64,000 nucleotides of DNA from Flammula alnicola (Eukaryota; Basidiomycota; Agaricomycetes; Agaricales; Strophariaceae): assembly GCA_015499995.1 (NCBI GenBank), contig JADNRV010000001.1, positions 1,364,001-1,428,000 on the forward strand, read 5' to 3'. Each line of letters opens with the position of its first letter. Position 1 is the first letter of the stretch. Below, in pieces: positions 40,337 through 52,400 of this stretch. Under the pieces are notes generated by a model. The model was not told where the DNA came from and searched no databases. It saw nothing but the letters and a program-made list of their open reading frames with translations. Position numbers and translations under genes: made by a program.

Positions 40337-43300
40337 TTAATCGGAATTTCCGACTGGTGATACCGCTATAGGCGCATCGATGGTCTCGAAAGGGCCCTCT
40401 AATCCGGTGTCATCGTCCTGTAAGCCATCATGTATCAGTACAGTGTAGAGGCATAGTAAGGACCGAGGACCCACTTCAGTCAATCTATTAAAATGCTTGG
40501 ACAGCTTTTCAATAACAAGACTGTACGGCAAATGCTGCGTGAGTTTCCTATGTAAGTGAAGGTCAATAATGTCCAGTTTCAAGTCTAAAATATTAAGGTA
40601 TAAAACTTGCGAACCTGCGTGGCTGCACATTGAGAGAATGGCGAGCGTCCAGTGTGGAATCCAAAACGTTTGAAGAGTGGGCACCTTCGCTCAAGGAAAG
40701 ACGGATAGAGTATTCTTTATCGGAATTTCCGCGCCCATAGTTTCGCTCATACAGCTCGAATGTTATATGGGACTAGATTCACCAGTCGATGAGATAGACA
40801 GCTCTTGTGAAATCATGGAGATACGCACCGCATAATCCAGCTCCGGGATGCGACGATTGGCGATCGGCAACCCAGACAGCAAGACAAGGTTGACCAGAGT
40901 ATGGATGTGGCTTTCTTTGGTGAAGTACAGCGTCAGTGAACTTTCGCCGTTGTTCCTTGCGGCCTCTAAATCGGACACGACATTGCGAAGAAGTGGAAGA
41001 GACGTAAGGACGCCGATTTCCTCCCTATTTCAAAGTTATATTGGGTAGGGATCACGCTATCAAAGAAACCTACTTCTCATCCGGGTCAATACCGTATTCT
41101 TGTGGCGCGACCAAGTCAAAAAGAGCCTTGGCACGTCCATAGAGCTCGTGGATTTTGCGATCCCGGGGAGGTTGGTGTGGGTCAGTGCGGCCGTGTTCGT
41201 CGAATATAGCAAATAAGAAGGTTCGATGATGTAAAGCACAGTACTTGATGGTGTCGTACAGTTCGGAGACCTAACATGTAGAACAGATAATTAGTACGGT
41301 CTCGAGGAATGAGCCACTTAAAAGGGTTATTTACGCACACGCGATGGATCAAATTTCTTCTGCTCCACATCGCAGAAATCTTCAAAGAGCTTTTCCCATC
41401 TCTCACGGAACAGCCATGGCTCATCGCCACAACACCTAGAAGGATGGTGTCAGAATTTCTGTAAACACCCGAAGGATGCTGCATGCAACGAAAATGGAAA
41501 TGGGGAAAGGGTTGAGCCACCCAACGTACCACCGCTCCTGTATTTTGTCCACATCCAGAGTCTCAAAATTATGCCGCATGATGTCTCTGAAGGAGCTCAG
41601 CAATTCTATAACTTCCTGTTATATCGCGTGAATAATTGCTAGACAGTGTAAAAACACAAATGTCGAACTTACTTTGACAACTTCAACCGGCTCCTTCTTC
41701 ATGCTCTTCGGCCAAGTAAGTTCTGGTCTCTTCTCCGACTCGCCAGGTCGCAGCAGTATCTTAAGTCGTTTCTTGACATCATCCATGAGATCCTTCGCGG
41801 CGTTTGAGTCATCCAAAAGATCTTTTCGGATAATCAACTTGAGAGGGGTCTGATTTGGCAGCATCTGCTGCTGCTGTGGCGGTATATTCTTATTGATGAA
41901 GCTATTGTTCTTGCTATCAGCGGGACTCCGAGTTGAGTTGGAGGATGGAACCGAATAGCTTGGGTGCTGGGGATCGAGCAGCGCAGCGGCAAAGATTTCG
42001 GCAGAAGCGATAACGCGCCTCTCGGAGGAAGTGAATATCTATTCGTCGGAATGTCAGCTCCAGATATGAAAGCAAGGTTTTTTTTCCGAGGCCTACTTTG
42101 ACGTTATGAAGGACCTCCTTGTCTATTTATAGGTGTTATCACCGAACCTATATTGTGTTGAAGGATGACTTACTCATGATAGAAATATCTTTTTTCAAGT
42201 TTTCGCCGAGATCGCGGGACTGGTACCGCGCAGAGTGCGTGAACTATACAACGTCAGTGAGGAATACATAAGAAAAGAGGCATGGAGGAACTTACCTCTC
42301 CACCCCACTTGAACACTAGCGTCAGTTTAGTAAGCTTTCGCGTTTGCCCGAACTGTCGTTTAGAGTATACTGGCTTCAATTGAGCCTTCGTCCCAGGTAG
42401 ATCAATTTTACTAAAAAGAGCATTGCTTAATTGCGTCAATTTATTCAGCTCTTCTCCATCCGCTCCGAGGTTCCGAGCCTCCTCGATCGCAGTGGCAATC
42501 CAGCTTAGCTGTTCTTTTTCTCGGAGAATGATTTCCTCTGTTTCTCCATTTAAAAGAGTGACGAAGGGTTGAGTCCAGGGCTCTCCGATGGGGAAGTTAA
42601 ATTTCAATTTTTGCTGTGGATCGTTTGAGAAGTTCGTCAGTAACAAAAGGGATAAAACGGATAAAAGGATTTGACCTTAGGCGTGCGATCGGCATGTCGG
42701 AAGACAGTGACATTGGCTTTTAATAACCACGTTGGAGCTTCTTGAGACGGAGTTTGGGCTGCTGGCAGAGGCCTTTCCAGCGAGGAAGATACTCGCATGC
42801 AAAGAGCGGCCAAAATGTCGGCCGCTTTGTCTGAGGTTAAAAAAAAGTTTGGCTTCGACCATCAACGCCAGGAAGAGAGGATGGGAGTACCATAATAAGT
42901 TTCGTTTCCTTTCACAAAACTCCAGCCATTCACGTCGATGACTTGACTCTTGCGACCATTCTCACAGCGAAGCATGTCAAACCCGCAGACGCGCTGTCCA
43001 AATCCTTCGCATATTTTATCCGCCCATGATTTTTCTTCTTCCGTCAGTCGTGTGATGAAGCTACAGGCCGAAACCAAGAAGCAATGAGCTTTATGTGGTG
43101 AAGGATAGGGATGTCCGTTATTACCGAATTTCTTTGCCTTCTGTATTACGTCGGACAACACCATCGACGACGGGCGATTTGCGGGTTTCGGCGTGCGTGT
43201 ATTCCCTTCCTACAGTGTAAACTTTGATATCCTCTGAATTGTCCACGTCGATGAACTGTTCGTAGATGTACGATCCATCTGTTCTAGGGTGGTTTAGGGT

Positions 43301-44249
43301 AGGATCGAGTTCGCTAGACTTGTTTCCTACCTAGAGCGACGTTGACATCAGCACGTTAAGTAACAGAAAAAGAGGGAAGATTGCAGACTTTTCTGAATAA
43401 TCGGCGACCACCACCATCTCTATAATATATATAAACGTTATGATCCTCACCGCTTACAGGTTTTTCTACGAAGGGCTTCTCCATAGCTTTCCCATCAACT
43501 ATGATGGCATTGCCATCTTCGCGCAGGGCAACTTCAGGGGTGACAAGGAACCCGCCGAGAGTAATGTTTAACTTGGTTTTCATTACTTCCACAAGCTCGG
43601 GGTCGACCTTTGGACCGCCATCTCGCGAAACCTCGAGACGCGTTGGGGTGGGCACCTTTAAGTGATCAAGGATTGCTCCGACGAGGCGCCGATCCCAGAG
43701 CAGAGCCTGAGGGTGAAGGTCGTTGATGCAAAACGGCTTTCGGAGCTTGACATAAGAGATGGCCTTGTCAAGAGGAAAGTCGGTGGAAAAAAAGGATATA
43801 AGAACATCGCATCGTGGCCAATTCTCGACGTCTAGTGAGACGGGCATTATTGAATGAAGATATTGCAAGGAGATGATATGACATACCTTCATCCAGGATG
43901 ACCTTGTCGCCGAAGACTTTAACTTCAATGGCGCCGCGTGCTCGTTCGACCAATCTGGTAAGGATTTCGCGCATCGCCTTGCTACGGGCTTTGATGTCCA
44001 TGGCGCAGACTCCCAGGATGACGGACTTCTGGTGGTTTTGAACATGCCTATTTGATCAAGATGCGTTGAACGGGACTACCGCGCGGTGGTAACGTTATAA
44101 GCCTACTTTGAGTCTCGTGAGTCAAGGGTCAGTGCGAGATCGGAGTATGAGCCGGTTGAGGATGGCGACGAAGACCTGGTTATGATAGAACTTGACCTTG
44201 GGGAGGCTTTGTCTGGGAATATGCGAGACTGACGGTCACGCTGGAGCAT
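40337..44249 (-). CDS. VIP1: Vip1/PPIP5K bifunctional inositol pyrophosphate kinase-phosphatase
   Basis: Makes and removes the 1-diphosphate of inositol pyrophosphates (1-InsP7, InsP8), which set phosphate sensing and, in fungi, morphology. The N-terminal half is an ATP-grasp kinase: [21 protein letters not shown], then [38 protein letters not shown] and [17 protein letters not shown]. The C-terminal half is a histidine-acid-phosphatase fold with the intact motif FRHADRTPK and later [17 protein letters not shown]. The C-terminus contains [16 protein letters not shown] and stops at 40337. More than a dozen introns. The first exon is uncertain. An ATG at 44249 ([13 protein letters not shown]) can be joined in frame to KSVILGVC by an intron of about 150 bases, but other 5' exons are possible. 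It is divergent from the acyl-CoA ligase. Confidence 0.88.
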
Positions 44250-44457
44250 GTTGGTGGCGGCTCGGAAAAGAGAGTTATCTTATCAAATTGGAATTAACCG
44301 CGGAATCCGGTGACTTTAAATCAGATGGCATCTCCGGGTTGTTCTCTAGCCGTGATACCGTACTTCTTGTTCCCTCCATATGTATATGTGTGCAATGTAA
44401 ATAGACCTGTCACCCACATTCCCCTTCTCCCGCCGTTTTCTCTCTCGTTCCATCATC
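44250..44457. promoter_or_regulatory. Divergent promoter of Vip1 and the acyl-CoA ligase
   Basis: Only 208 bases separate the proposed Vip1 start from the ligase ATG. A C/T-rich stretch immediately precedes the ligase ATG. No specific factor site is recognised. Confidence 0.4.
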
Positions 44458-47295
44458 ATGGCTCAACCTTGGACTCCTAAACGCACCCTCGCAGAGAGTC
44501 AGCTTTTTTTTCCCTTTTTGCCACCGCATTTAGCTCATCGTTCCAACCCTCCAGCACATCAAATTCTATGTGCACCGGGCCAAATGCACGAGATGGAGAC
44601 ACGTCTCATTGACGGCCAATTGTTGCGCGTCTATAAGAACCTCTGGCCTTCTCTACGCGTCTTTTGGCTGTGGGCTGCTCAGGAGCACAGGAATGCTGTC
44701 TACGCAGTGTTTGAAAATCAGCGCTACACCTTTGCAATGGTTTTCGAACGCTCCTTGAAGGCTGCTGCTATGTTCTACGATGTTTACGGCGTTCGCAAAG
44801 GTTCGGTCAATGGGTCTATGCTGACGCCACCCGCTGACTTTATATACAGGAGACAGTGTAGTCATTTGCGCCAGGAACTATCCTGAATTTCTGGTAGCCT
44901 TCTGGGCGTGTCGTCAGTAACTCGCCCTTTACTGTTTGTATGACGCACTGACGGTCTCCAATACTTAGATCTCCTCGGAGCAGTGTCAGCCCTACCAAAT
45001 GCGTGAGTTGCATTTACTACGTTTGTCCCTGACAATTCTTTAGCACACCCCCTCATTAGGTGGTCACCTCTAGACGTTTTGCGTTACTGCATTGTCAAAA
45101 CTGAATGTAAACTCATCATCGTCGATCCCGAACGTGCCGACAGAGTAGAGCCTATTGCCAAGAAGCTCGCCTCCGAAGCAGGTAGCACTGGCGTCTTGGT
45201 TCTCGAATCTCATGAAGGAAAGGGAACATGGGACGGGATGAAGACGTGGACTGCGGCTCTCGATGCTTACAAAGGAGACCCTCGCAAGGTCCTGCAAATG
45301 GACCTTGGACTGACTCCTGAACATAACGCTACCATCTTGTTTACTTCTGGTTTGTTCTTTCAATCTGTTCTTCCCTTTTCGATATGTGCCGTTGACACCG
45401 CGCATCAACCTTCTCTTCAGGTACCACCGGCATGCCCAAAGGGGTCCTCACTACACAGAGGCAGTTTCTTACAAATATTCTCAACGTACGTTCATTGTCA
45501 CTATCTGGAATCATACAGTACACTAATGGATTCGTTAGGTTACAGTCGGAGGCCGTAGAGCCGCTCTTAGGCGCGGAGAGGACATCCCTGTACCTCCAGT
45601 GGGCCCTCAGAAAGGCATCCTGCTCTCCGTGCCTCTTTTCCATGTCACTGGCTTGACGAGTCTAACAGTGCGTAGGCTTATTCCATTGAATAGGGGTCTA
45701 ATAATTTAGCTTTTCTAAAGATGTTGGCTACTATGGCAGGTCTGAAGATCGTCATGATGCGGAAGTGGAACCCCAATGAAGGTAGTGATTCTTTTACTTT
45801 CATCATCCTTCTTACGTCCCTTACACTTCTTATAGGTGCAAGGTACAGCAATTGTGATGCAATACGATGAAATACTCGCTTACGGTTCTTCTCAGATTGA
45901 TCAAGAAAGAAAATATTGCCATAGCTGGCGGGTAAGTTAGCGTCCAGGTTCAATTTGAGTTTTTTTTTTGCTGAGTCTTTCTAGTGTTCCTTCCATGGTC
46001 GCAGACCTTACCGAAAGCTCCGGAACTGGCAACTTCTCTGTTGAATCATTGATGTTTGGAGGCGCCCCTGCCCCCGATTCACTTGCTGCACGTGCTCACC
46101 ATGCTTTCCCTTCTGCTTCCATGTTTGTTCAATTGTCTTTGCATGTAACTATTACTTATTGCGCTCTTACAGGAGTCAAGGGTATGGCTTGACAGAAACG
46201 AGCAGTGTGGCGGTTGGTTTCGGTCAGTCATTCTCACTATTAAATAGCTGATAGTTTGCTGATGAACGCGCCCATTATAGCCGGCGAAGATTATATTGCT
46301 AGACCATCAAGTTGGTAGGTTATTTGCCAGACATTAAAAAGCCACGAATAGCGTTTAGCTGATATTAAAACAGTGGTCTAGCCACACCAATTAACGACAT
46401 TCTGATCGTGCAAGGAGATATCACCGTCCCTCCTGGTACGGTGGGAGAAGTCTGGCTCAGAGGTCCTAATGTAATGAAAGGCTATTGGCGAGATCAAGGT
46501 CTGTCTGCCACTGTCATCGATGATTTCATATTCTCACGAGGTCTACAGCTGCCACTGAGAAGGTCTTTGACTAGACCACTGCAATGCTATATTTGTTAAT
46601 CTGACCAACTCTCTTATAGGTTCTTACCAAAGACGGCTGGTTCAAGACGGGTGATTTGGGTCTCCTCGATAACGAAGGTTTCCTGTACATCCGTGACAGA
46701 AGTGAGCGAGACGTTTGCTACTATCTTGAGTTCAGTCCTGACCATGACGCTCTTTAGTCAAAGACATCATCATTCGTGGAGGAGAAAATATTGTCAGTAC
46801 TAACGTTTTATGGTCATATACAATCTCTGATTTTGCGGATATCACAGGACTCTGTCTCGGTCGAAAATGCGCTCTATGCCGATGAACGCGTCCTCGAAGT
46901 CGCCGCAGTCGGCGTTCCTGATAAACGGTTGGGCGAAATCGTAGCCGCCGTCGTCTCCATCAAGCCAGCTTATCAGGGCAAGGTCACAGAACAGTCTCTC
47001 ATCGCGCTTGCCCAAAAGAGGTACGGCTGATCACACTTAAAATTTGGATAAGCGCTAAATACCACATTTTTCATAGCTTGCCTAAGTTTGCAGTCCCAGT
47101 CATGGTTGTTATCCAGAACGAACAGTTCGGTGTGTATTGTGTTTTGTCTTGGAAGACCATACCTATATTCATTGCTCATTGAACTGTTTGTCACCGTTAG
47201 AACGTACACCATCGGGCAAGATTCTCAAGGCGGATTTGCGAAAAGTGGCAGCAGAAGCCTGGTCGAAGAGGTCCACTCAAAAGGCGAAGCTGTAA
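44458..47295 (+). CDS. AMP-dependent acyl-CoA synthetase, probably peroxisomal (C-terminal AKL)
   Basis: ANL-superfamily ligase that activates a carboxylic acid with ATP and CoA. P-loop FTSGTTGMPKGV is rebuilt across an intron. LLSVPLFHVTGL, LMFGGAPAP, QGYGLTETSS, DGWFKTGDLG and IKDIIIRGGENI follow in the usual order. The C-terminal lysine motif is TPSGKILK. The protein ends QKAKL; AKL fits the PTS1 peroxisome-import tripeptide, so it probably acts in peroxisomal fatty or aromatic acid activation. The substrate cannot be told. About thirteen short introns. A 57-base stretch at 44498-44554 (GTCAGC...CTCCAG) is open in frame but is probably an intron, since removing it joins TLAE to a conserved-looking THQILCAPGQMHEMETRLIDG-type N-terminus. 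Start ATG at 44458. Confidence 0.88.
44498..44554 (+). other. Probable in-frame 57-nt intron in the acyl-CoA ligase
   Basis: Starts GTCAGC, ends CTCCAG, contains a long T run, and is divisible by three without a stop. Reading it as coding inserts an uncharacteristic Phe/Pro-rich segment into the N-terminus, so removal is more likely. Confidence 0.65.
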
Positions 47296-47856
47296 CATGA
47301 TATTAAACGCTGCATGCTCCCTTATATAGACCTAAAGTCGTTAATCATTAAATTAATGACCATTATAACGCTGATAAATATAATTTGCATCATACACTCA
47401 CTGCCGTGTTGTTTCTGCCAAATTATGCGAGAACAACTGGTGCTGAACTGAACAATCGTTTTTCAATACATACTCGTAGGCGATCACTCTTTCTATCAAT
47501 CCCACGTGATATGATCGCACTAGCGCACACAAAGCGCTAATTTAAGCGCCAGCATCTAATGTCAGTAAACATTGGCACCTTCCTTGCGCACATGGATAAC
47601 ATCATTTCTATGACTTCTTGCTCTCATTAAGCAACGTTCTGAAAGGCATCATACAAAATGGCAATAGGTCGATGTTCCTACTTATTAGTCCGAGACCACC
47701 CCGACTAAGCACTAGGCAGCCATTCCAGTTGAACGACACTTTTTGCATTTCCGGATCTGTTCCGGATCTGATAAGATCCTTATTTTTCGGGTTTAAAATT
47801 TAAACTTAGCTTAGGTGGACAAACTTTATGTATTGTATAGTCATATGCAATCTGTT

Positions 47857-48141
47857 TTAGAAATTTTCTGGACCGGCTTCTCCGTTCTCTGCTACTTTCA
47901 ACTTTGACAGCAAGAAATTCCCTTCTGTCTGCCATTTCAAGGGCAACATAATCGGTGGCTGTCCTCCATCGAATTTCAATTCACCTTTAAGCGGCTTTTC
48001 CAGGCCAACGAATGAACTCAAATGTCCACCGGCCACAGACACTCTCTGGGTCCAAAAGTGCTGCATTGCGCTGCGCTCCGGGTCACCGCGTATAGTTAAA
48101 TCGAGCGTTGTGTATTTCTCCCATTTCTTCCCCAGGAACAT
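47857..48141 (-). CDS. Unassigned small open frame, 94 residues
   Basis: The frame starts at an ATG at 48141 (MFLGKKWEKYTTLDLTIRGD) and ends at 47857. It is hydrophilic with mixed composition and no signal peptide or membrane segment. I do not recognise a family. The frame is blocked by a stop a few codons upstream, so any longer gene would need another exon. It may be a real small gene, the last exon of a decayed gene, or chance. Confidence 0.2.
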   Translation of the reverse strand: MFLGKKWEKYTTLDLTIRGDPERSAMQHFWTQRVSVAGGHLSSFVGLEKPLKGELKFDGGQPPIMLPLKWQTEGNFLLSKLKVAENGEAGPENF

Positions 48142-48242
48142 TATCGGCTTTAATGTCTGGTTCACCCGGGGGCTCTATTCTCCTAACTCGACCATCTCTT
48201 CCTTCGGCACATCACACCGATCGACTAGTTATTTAAATCATC

Positions 48243-48500
48243 ATGGCAGAACAAGTCAGATATTGGGACAATCGCACTACAGGAACGATTCTGGGAGCCT
48301 GTTATTCGACACTGGTACGCAATCGACACCGCAAGACCAAGGACAAGGCGGCATCTATTGAGCTTGAGTTATGTACTCTGCTTGGAGCCCACTCATCCGG
48401 TGTTGAACCCCAAATGCCAACCGGAAGCTGCGACGTTACACTACCTCAACTCCCTTCCAGCAACCTCGGTCGCAGTCGTTATGTAGCTATGGAACCTTGA
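48243..48500 (+). CDS. Unassigned small open frame, 85 residues
   Basis: ATG at 48243 (MAEQVRYWDNRTTGTILGA), stop at 48498-48500. No motif, membrane segment or known family is visible. It starts about 100 bases from the opposing small frame at 47857-48141, so the two could be divergent fragments of one decayed locus. Evidence for expression is lacking. Confidence 0.15.
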   Translation: MAEQVRYWDNRTTGTILGACYSTLVRNRHRKTKDKAASIELELCTLLGAHSSGVEPQMPTGSCDVTLPQLPSSNLGRSRYVAMEP

Positions 48501-48651
48501 GGTCTAGTAACACATCGCAGTGAGGAGAGTCGGACTCGGAGTATTAGGCATTCATGTCACGTCCCCCCCACAAAGCACTGCAGCGACGAGTTAAATATTT
48601 CAAGACATAAATATGCTGGGCTTCGAAAAGCTTCAAGTCCAGCATTCAGCT

Positions 48652-48689
48652 TCCAGCCTGTAGTAGAAATGCTACTCCCTCAGGCTGGA
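48652..48689. repeat. Hairpin with 9-bp perfect arms
   Basis: Arms TCCAGCCTG (48652-48660) and its complement (48681-48689) flank 20 bases that contain a further TAGTAG/CTACT partial pairing. Function unknown; it may be part of a degraded mobile element. Confidence 0.5.
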
Positions 48690-48873
48690 CCGTGGACATC
48701 GAGACGTTAGGTTGGCGGAGGTACAAGATCGGTCATACGGATAACCGCAAGCGATTTATTATGTTTCCTTTCTCAGAAGGATATGAGGTGAACAATATTG
48801 GCCTTCGAGCTTCAAGCTAGTTGAATGTCTATGAATAGGGGCCAGTCCTGGCCAGTCGCTGAATTATAATATT

Positions 48874-49305
48874 GGGGACTGGCAACCTGTGCAACTTTTG
48901 CGTGACAGTAAAAGTGGCCACTACCGAAAAAGGCAAGCCATGCTGGCTTGCCATTTTTGAACGCCAAAAACGCGTTTTTGAGGCCTTTCTGTGCTGGCTT
49001 CCAGCCACAACGGAGAGAAAAAGTGAACAAGCCATTTTGTTTAATTTACAATTCAAATGAGATTCTTCGGAGCAGATTTTTTTTTAAGTGTCTAGTTTCT
49101 GAGATCTGTGCTACATATGAAGGATATTGAAAGATTGGACCCACAAAATAAAAATCTGTTCCGAAGAATTTATTTAAACTATCAAAGCAAGCATTTTTCC
49201 TCTTACAAACTAATCTGTATCTGTTGAGGTTGTGAAGATATGCAGCATGGCCGTTTCGACAGTGGTGGGTCGGAGTTTGAAATAGCAGAGCATTGCCTGT
49301 CCCCA
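48874..49305. mobile_element. Candidate 432-bp non-autonomous element with 8-bp target duplication
   Basis: The ends read GGGGACTGGCAA on the left and, as complement, TGGGGACAGGCAA on the right, so the terminal repeats are short and imperfect. The octamer ATAATATT flanks both sides exactly (48866-48873 and 49306-49313). Inside are a 20-bp inverted repeat with one mismatch (about 49064-49083 with 49147-49166, ATTCTTCGGAGC core), the palindrome GGCAAGCCATGCTGGCTTGCC-type at about 48932-48952 and a 16-bp palindrome CAAAAACGCGTTTTTG. No coding frame was found. The octamer is AT-rich and partly self-similar to its surroundings, so this call is weaker than the array. Confidence 0.55.
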
Positions 49306-49448
49306 ATAATATTGCAGGAGATTGAGTGTCACGTGACCCTGTCCATTAAATTGGCGTCCTCGGCGGTCCTACCGCTTCATGTTCTTTGACTGCAGTTGAC
49401 GACTACCTGACCTTTCTCCCGGTTACGACAAGAATGACATAGACGCGA

Positions 49449-52400
49449 ATGGATCGCCCAAATTCCATACCATCGACTCCGTCAAACGGCCAAAGATCTG
49501 GCTCTTCCGCGCCCTTCGCATACCAGACGCGTTTACTGGAGCGTACATCATCTCGGAGCAGTGCAAACTCGTTATCCCGGAGCAATTCACAATCGGGCAT
49601 CAGCATTTTAACCAATACAACAGGCTCGTCTGTCGCATCTGTCGCACACCGCCGATGGACCCCTTCACATCGACCAGCAAACAGTTTAGATGCTGTACGG
49701 GGCAGGTGGGAAGAGCGGTCTAGGGAGGCTCTCTTGGAAGACCATAACTTGTCGTCGAGTCCAAGTAAGGAAGGCCCAGGAGCGACAATCCCAACTCCTT
49801 CGAGTACTGGAAGTACATCTGCGTCTTCTGAGAGTCAGGTCAAGCCCGATCGCGATCGACCACTTACCCCGACTTCCTTCGCTTCAAGCAGAGAAAGTCA
49901 CACCACCCCGAAATATCTCAAACGACAAACCATGCCCGCACCCATTATCACATCTCCTTTATCTCCCAATTCTACAGGAATAATGGTGGAGGCTGATTCC
50001 CATTTGTCTCCCACCCCTCATCGAATACACATACCCGTCCAAGGTTCACCAACCAAGCAACCGTCATGGCGATTGGATATTCCAGACACGAAGTCAACCT
50101 CTTCAAATCCATCAAGCACATCTCCAATCCCCTCGTCTTATACCCGAACGCAGAGGGCACAGACATTAGATTCCACATCTAGTTGGACGCCTAGCCGTTC
50201 AAGGGTTGATCCCACAGATGCTATTTCTCCCTTGAAATCCGATGGAATCAAGTCACAAGTAAACATATTCTCAGCAACGCGTTCCCCGATTGGTTCTGAA
50301 CCTAGCGTTCAAAGCCCGCCTATCAAGCCCACTAATCATCGACCTTGGTCCCGAAGCGGCTCCATCTCTAGTCCAGTCGATCTTACTCCAACCAGACAAA
50401 GCTCTCAAAGCAAGTCACCACCAGCCTCAGTAATGCACCCGAGTCCTTACCGAAGCTCATATATGGCAAACAAGAAGGCCGATTCTTATGGCGAGGCTTT
50501 GTCGGTTACAGGAAGACGTAAGCTTGGAAACCATCTGCCTCGGATAGCCAGCGGCGATGGCGATGATTCTTGGGTTGTTGAACCAAAACCACCGAAGAAG
50601 CCCGAGGAGCCTCGATCTAGACAAGTTGATAGGCTGAGGTTACGCGAAAGAAACGCGAACGTGGATGTCCAAAGACAAAATTTGACGCCGTCAGCCATCC
50701 TTTCGGGCGCTGGTACCGGGGTTGCAGGTTTGCCGGGTCGGATACCATTAAAAGCTCCCAATCTTGGTGTTACCCCGACGCCTTCTTCTCGTCTTCTTGG
50801 TGGATCCTGGGCCGATAAACAACGACACCTCCTGCACGCATATGAGTATCTATGTCATGTCGGTGAGGCTCAACAATGGATAGAGGGCTGCCTGGGAGAA
50901 GAACTGGAATTTGGTGTTGTTGAAATGGAAGATGGTCTCCGCAATGGTGTAGTCTTGGCGAGACTCGTTAGGGTTTTCCAAGGTGAAGCCTCTGTTAGAA
51001 GAATATATGAAGTAAGTCCTAAGAGTTTTGATGTCTTGACGGGTGCATTGAACACGAAATTCCAGGATGCAAAATTGGATTTCCTTTATTCGGACAATAT
51101 CAACCATTTCGTTAGATTCGTCCGCGAAGTGGGGCTGCCAGAGGCAAATAATCCGTTAGATATTATTGGCGATATACTTAACCTTTTTGTCCATAATTCA
51201 GGGATTTATATTCGAACTTACGGATCTGTACGCAAAGAAAAACCTTCCTAAAGTGATTTATTGTATCCATGCGTTGAGGTGAATCAAACCCATTCATCAT
51301 ATGTTGTCAGTTCTAATTTTTCACAGTCATCTCCTCGCCCGCCGTGGAATGGCTTCGCGGATAGGCAATCTACTTGGCCAACTGCATTTCTCGGATGATC
51401 AATTGCAGCAAACTCAAAAAGGTTTGAAGGAGGCTGGCGTTTCCATGCCCAATTTTGGGAATGTTGGTCGGGAATTGGCAAAGGAAATTAATGAAGAACC
51501 CGAGGTCGAGGAGGAGACTGAAGATGAGCGTAAGTGCATCATTATACCTATATCACGGCGACTAATAATCCAAGCAGGACGCGACAGACTGCTATTGGAG
51601 AACGAGTCGTCGATCATGGCACTTCAAACGCGTGCTCGAGGGTTCCTTGCCCGAAGACAATTGACCGCATTCAAAGGCCGCGTGCATCTTGCAGAGCGTC
51701 ACATCGTTAAAGTGCAAACACACGCCAAAGGTGTTCTGGTTCGTAGGCGATTAGCGGCTGAAAGACGGGCACAAGACGCCTTAGTCCCATGGGCGGTCGC
51801 ACTGCAGGCTTGTGCGCGTGGTGTCCTTGTCAGAAGACGGCGGCGGGCTCAGCTGCATGCCTTGAAAACATCTCTTGGCTACATTCTCAAAATCCAGGCG
51901 CAAGTCCGAGGTGTGCTGCAACGGCGTCGCTTCAATCGTCTGAAGGCTGCTCTCCGAAAAATCAATCTTTCGACTAAGCGTCTTCAAGCAGCATCCCGTG
52001 GACACCTTCTCCGTCGGACTCAGAAAGAACTTACAAAATCTTTTTTCTCACCCAAGATCGGGATGTCCGTTTGTGCGCTCCAGGCTCATGCCAGAGGAGC
52101 TTTGGTCCGTCTCCGAGTCGAAAGACGTCTCCTTGGACTTCAGCGTGCCGAAGATAGTATTATTGCACTACAGGCGCATTGCAGAGGCTTGATAATGCGG
52201 AGAAGGATGCGAGCGCAGCTGGCGAAGCTCGAGGATGTGACACAGATCGTGATTTCTATTCAAGCGGCCGTACGCACATACTTAGCAAGAAAACGACTGT
52301 TGATGCTCATTAGAGGTCTACGGAAGGCCACGAGCGTCATTGTGGGTTTGCAAGCCCGTGCCCGTGCCAACTTGATTCGTCAGCAGCACAATAGCATCAA

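Larger units (their letters stand above)
47296..48865. other. Gene-poor interval with two unassigned small frames and hairpins
   Basis: About 1.6 kb after the acyl-CoA ligase without a recognised gene. It holds a direct repeat TTCCGGATCTG twice in tandem near 47748-47770, two small unassigned frames (listed), a 9-bp-arm hairpin at 48652-48689 and several short self-complementary patches around 48790-48860. The density of small inverted repeats suggests old mobile-element remains. Confidence 0.5.
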
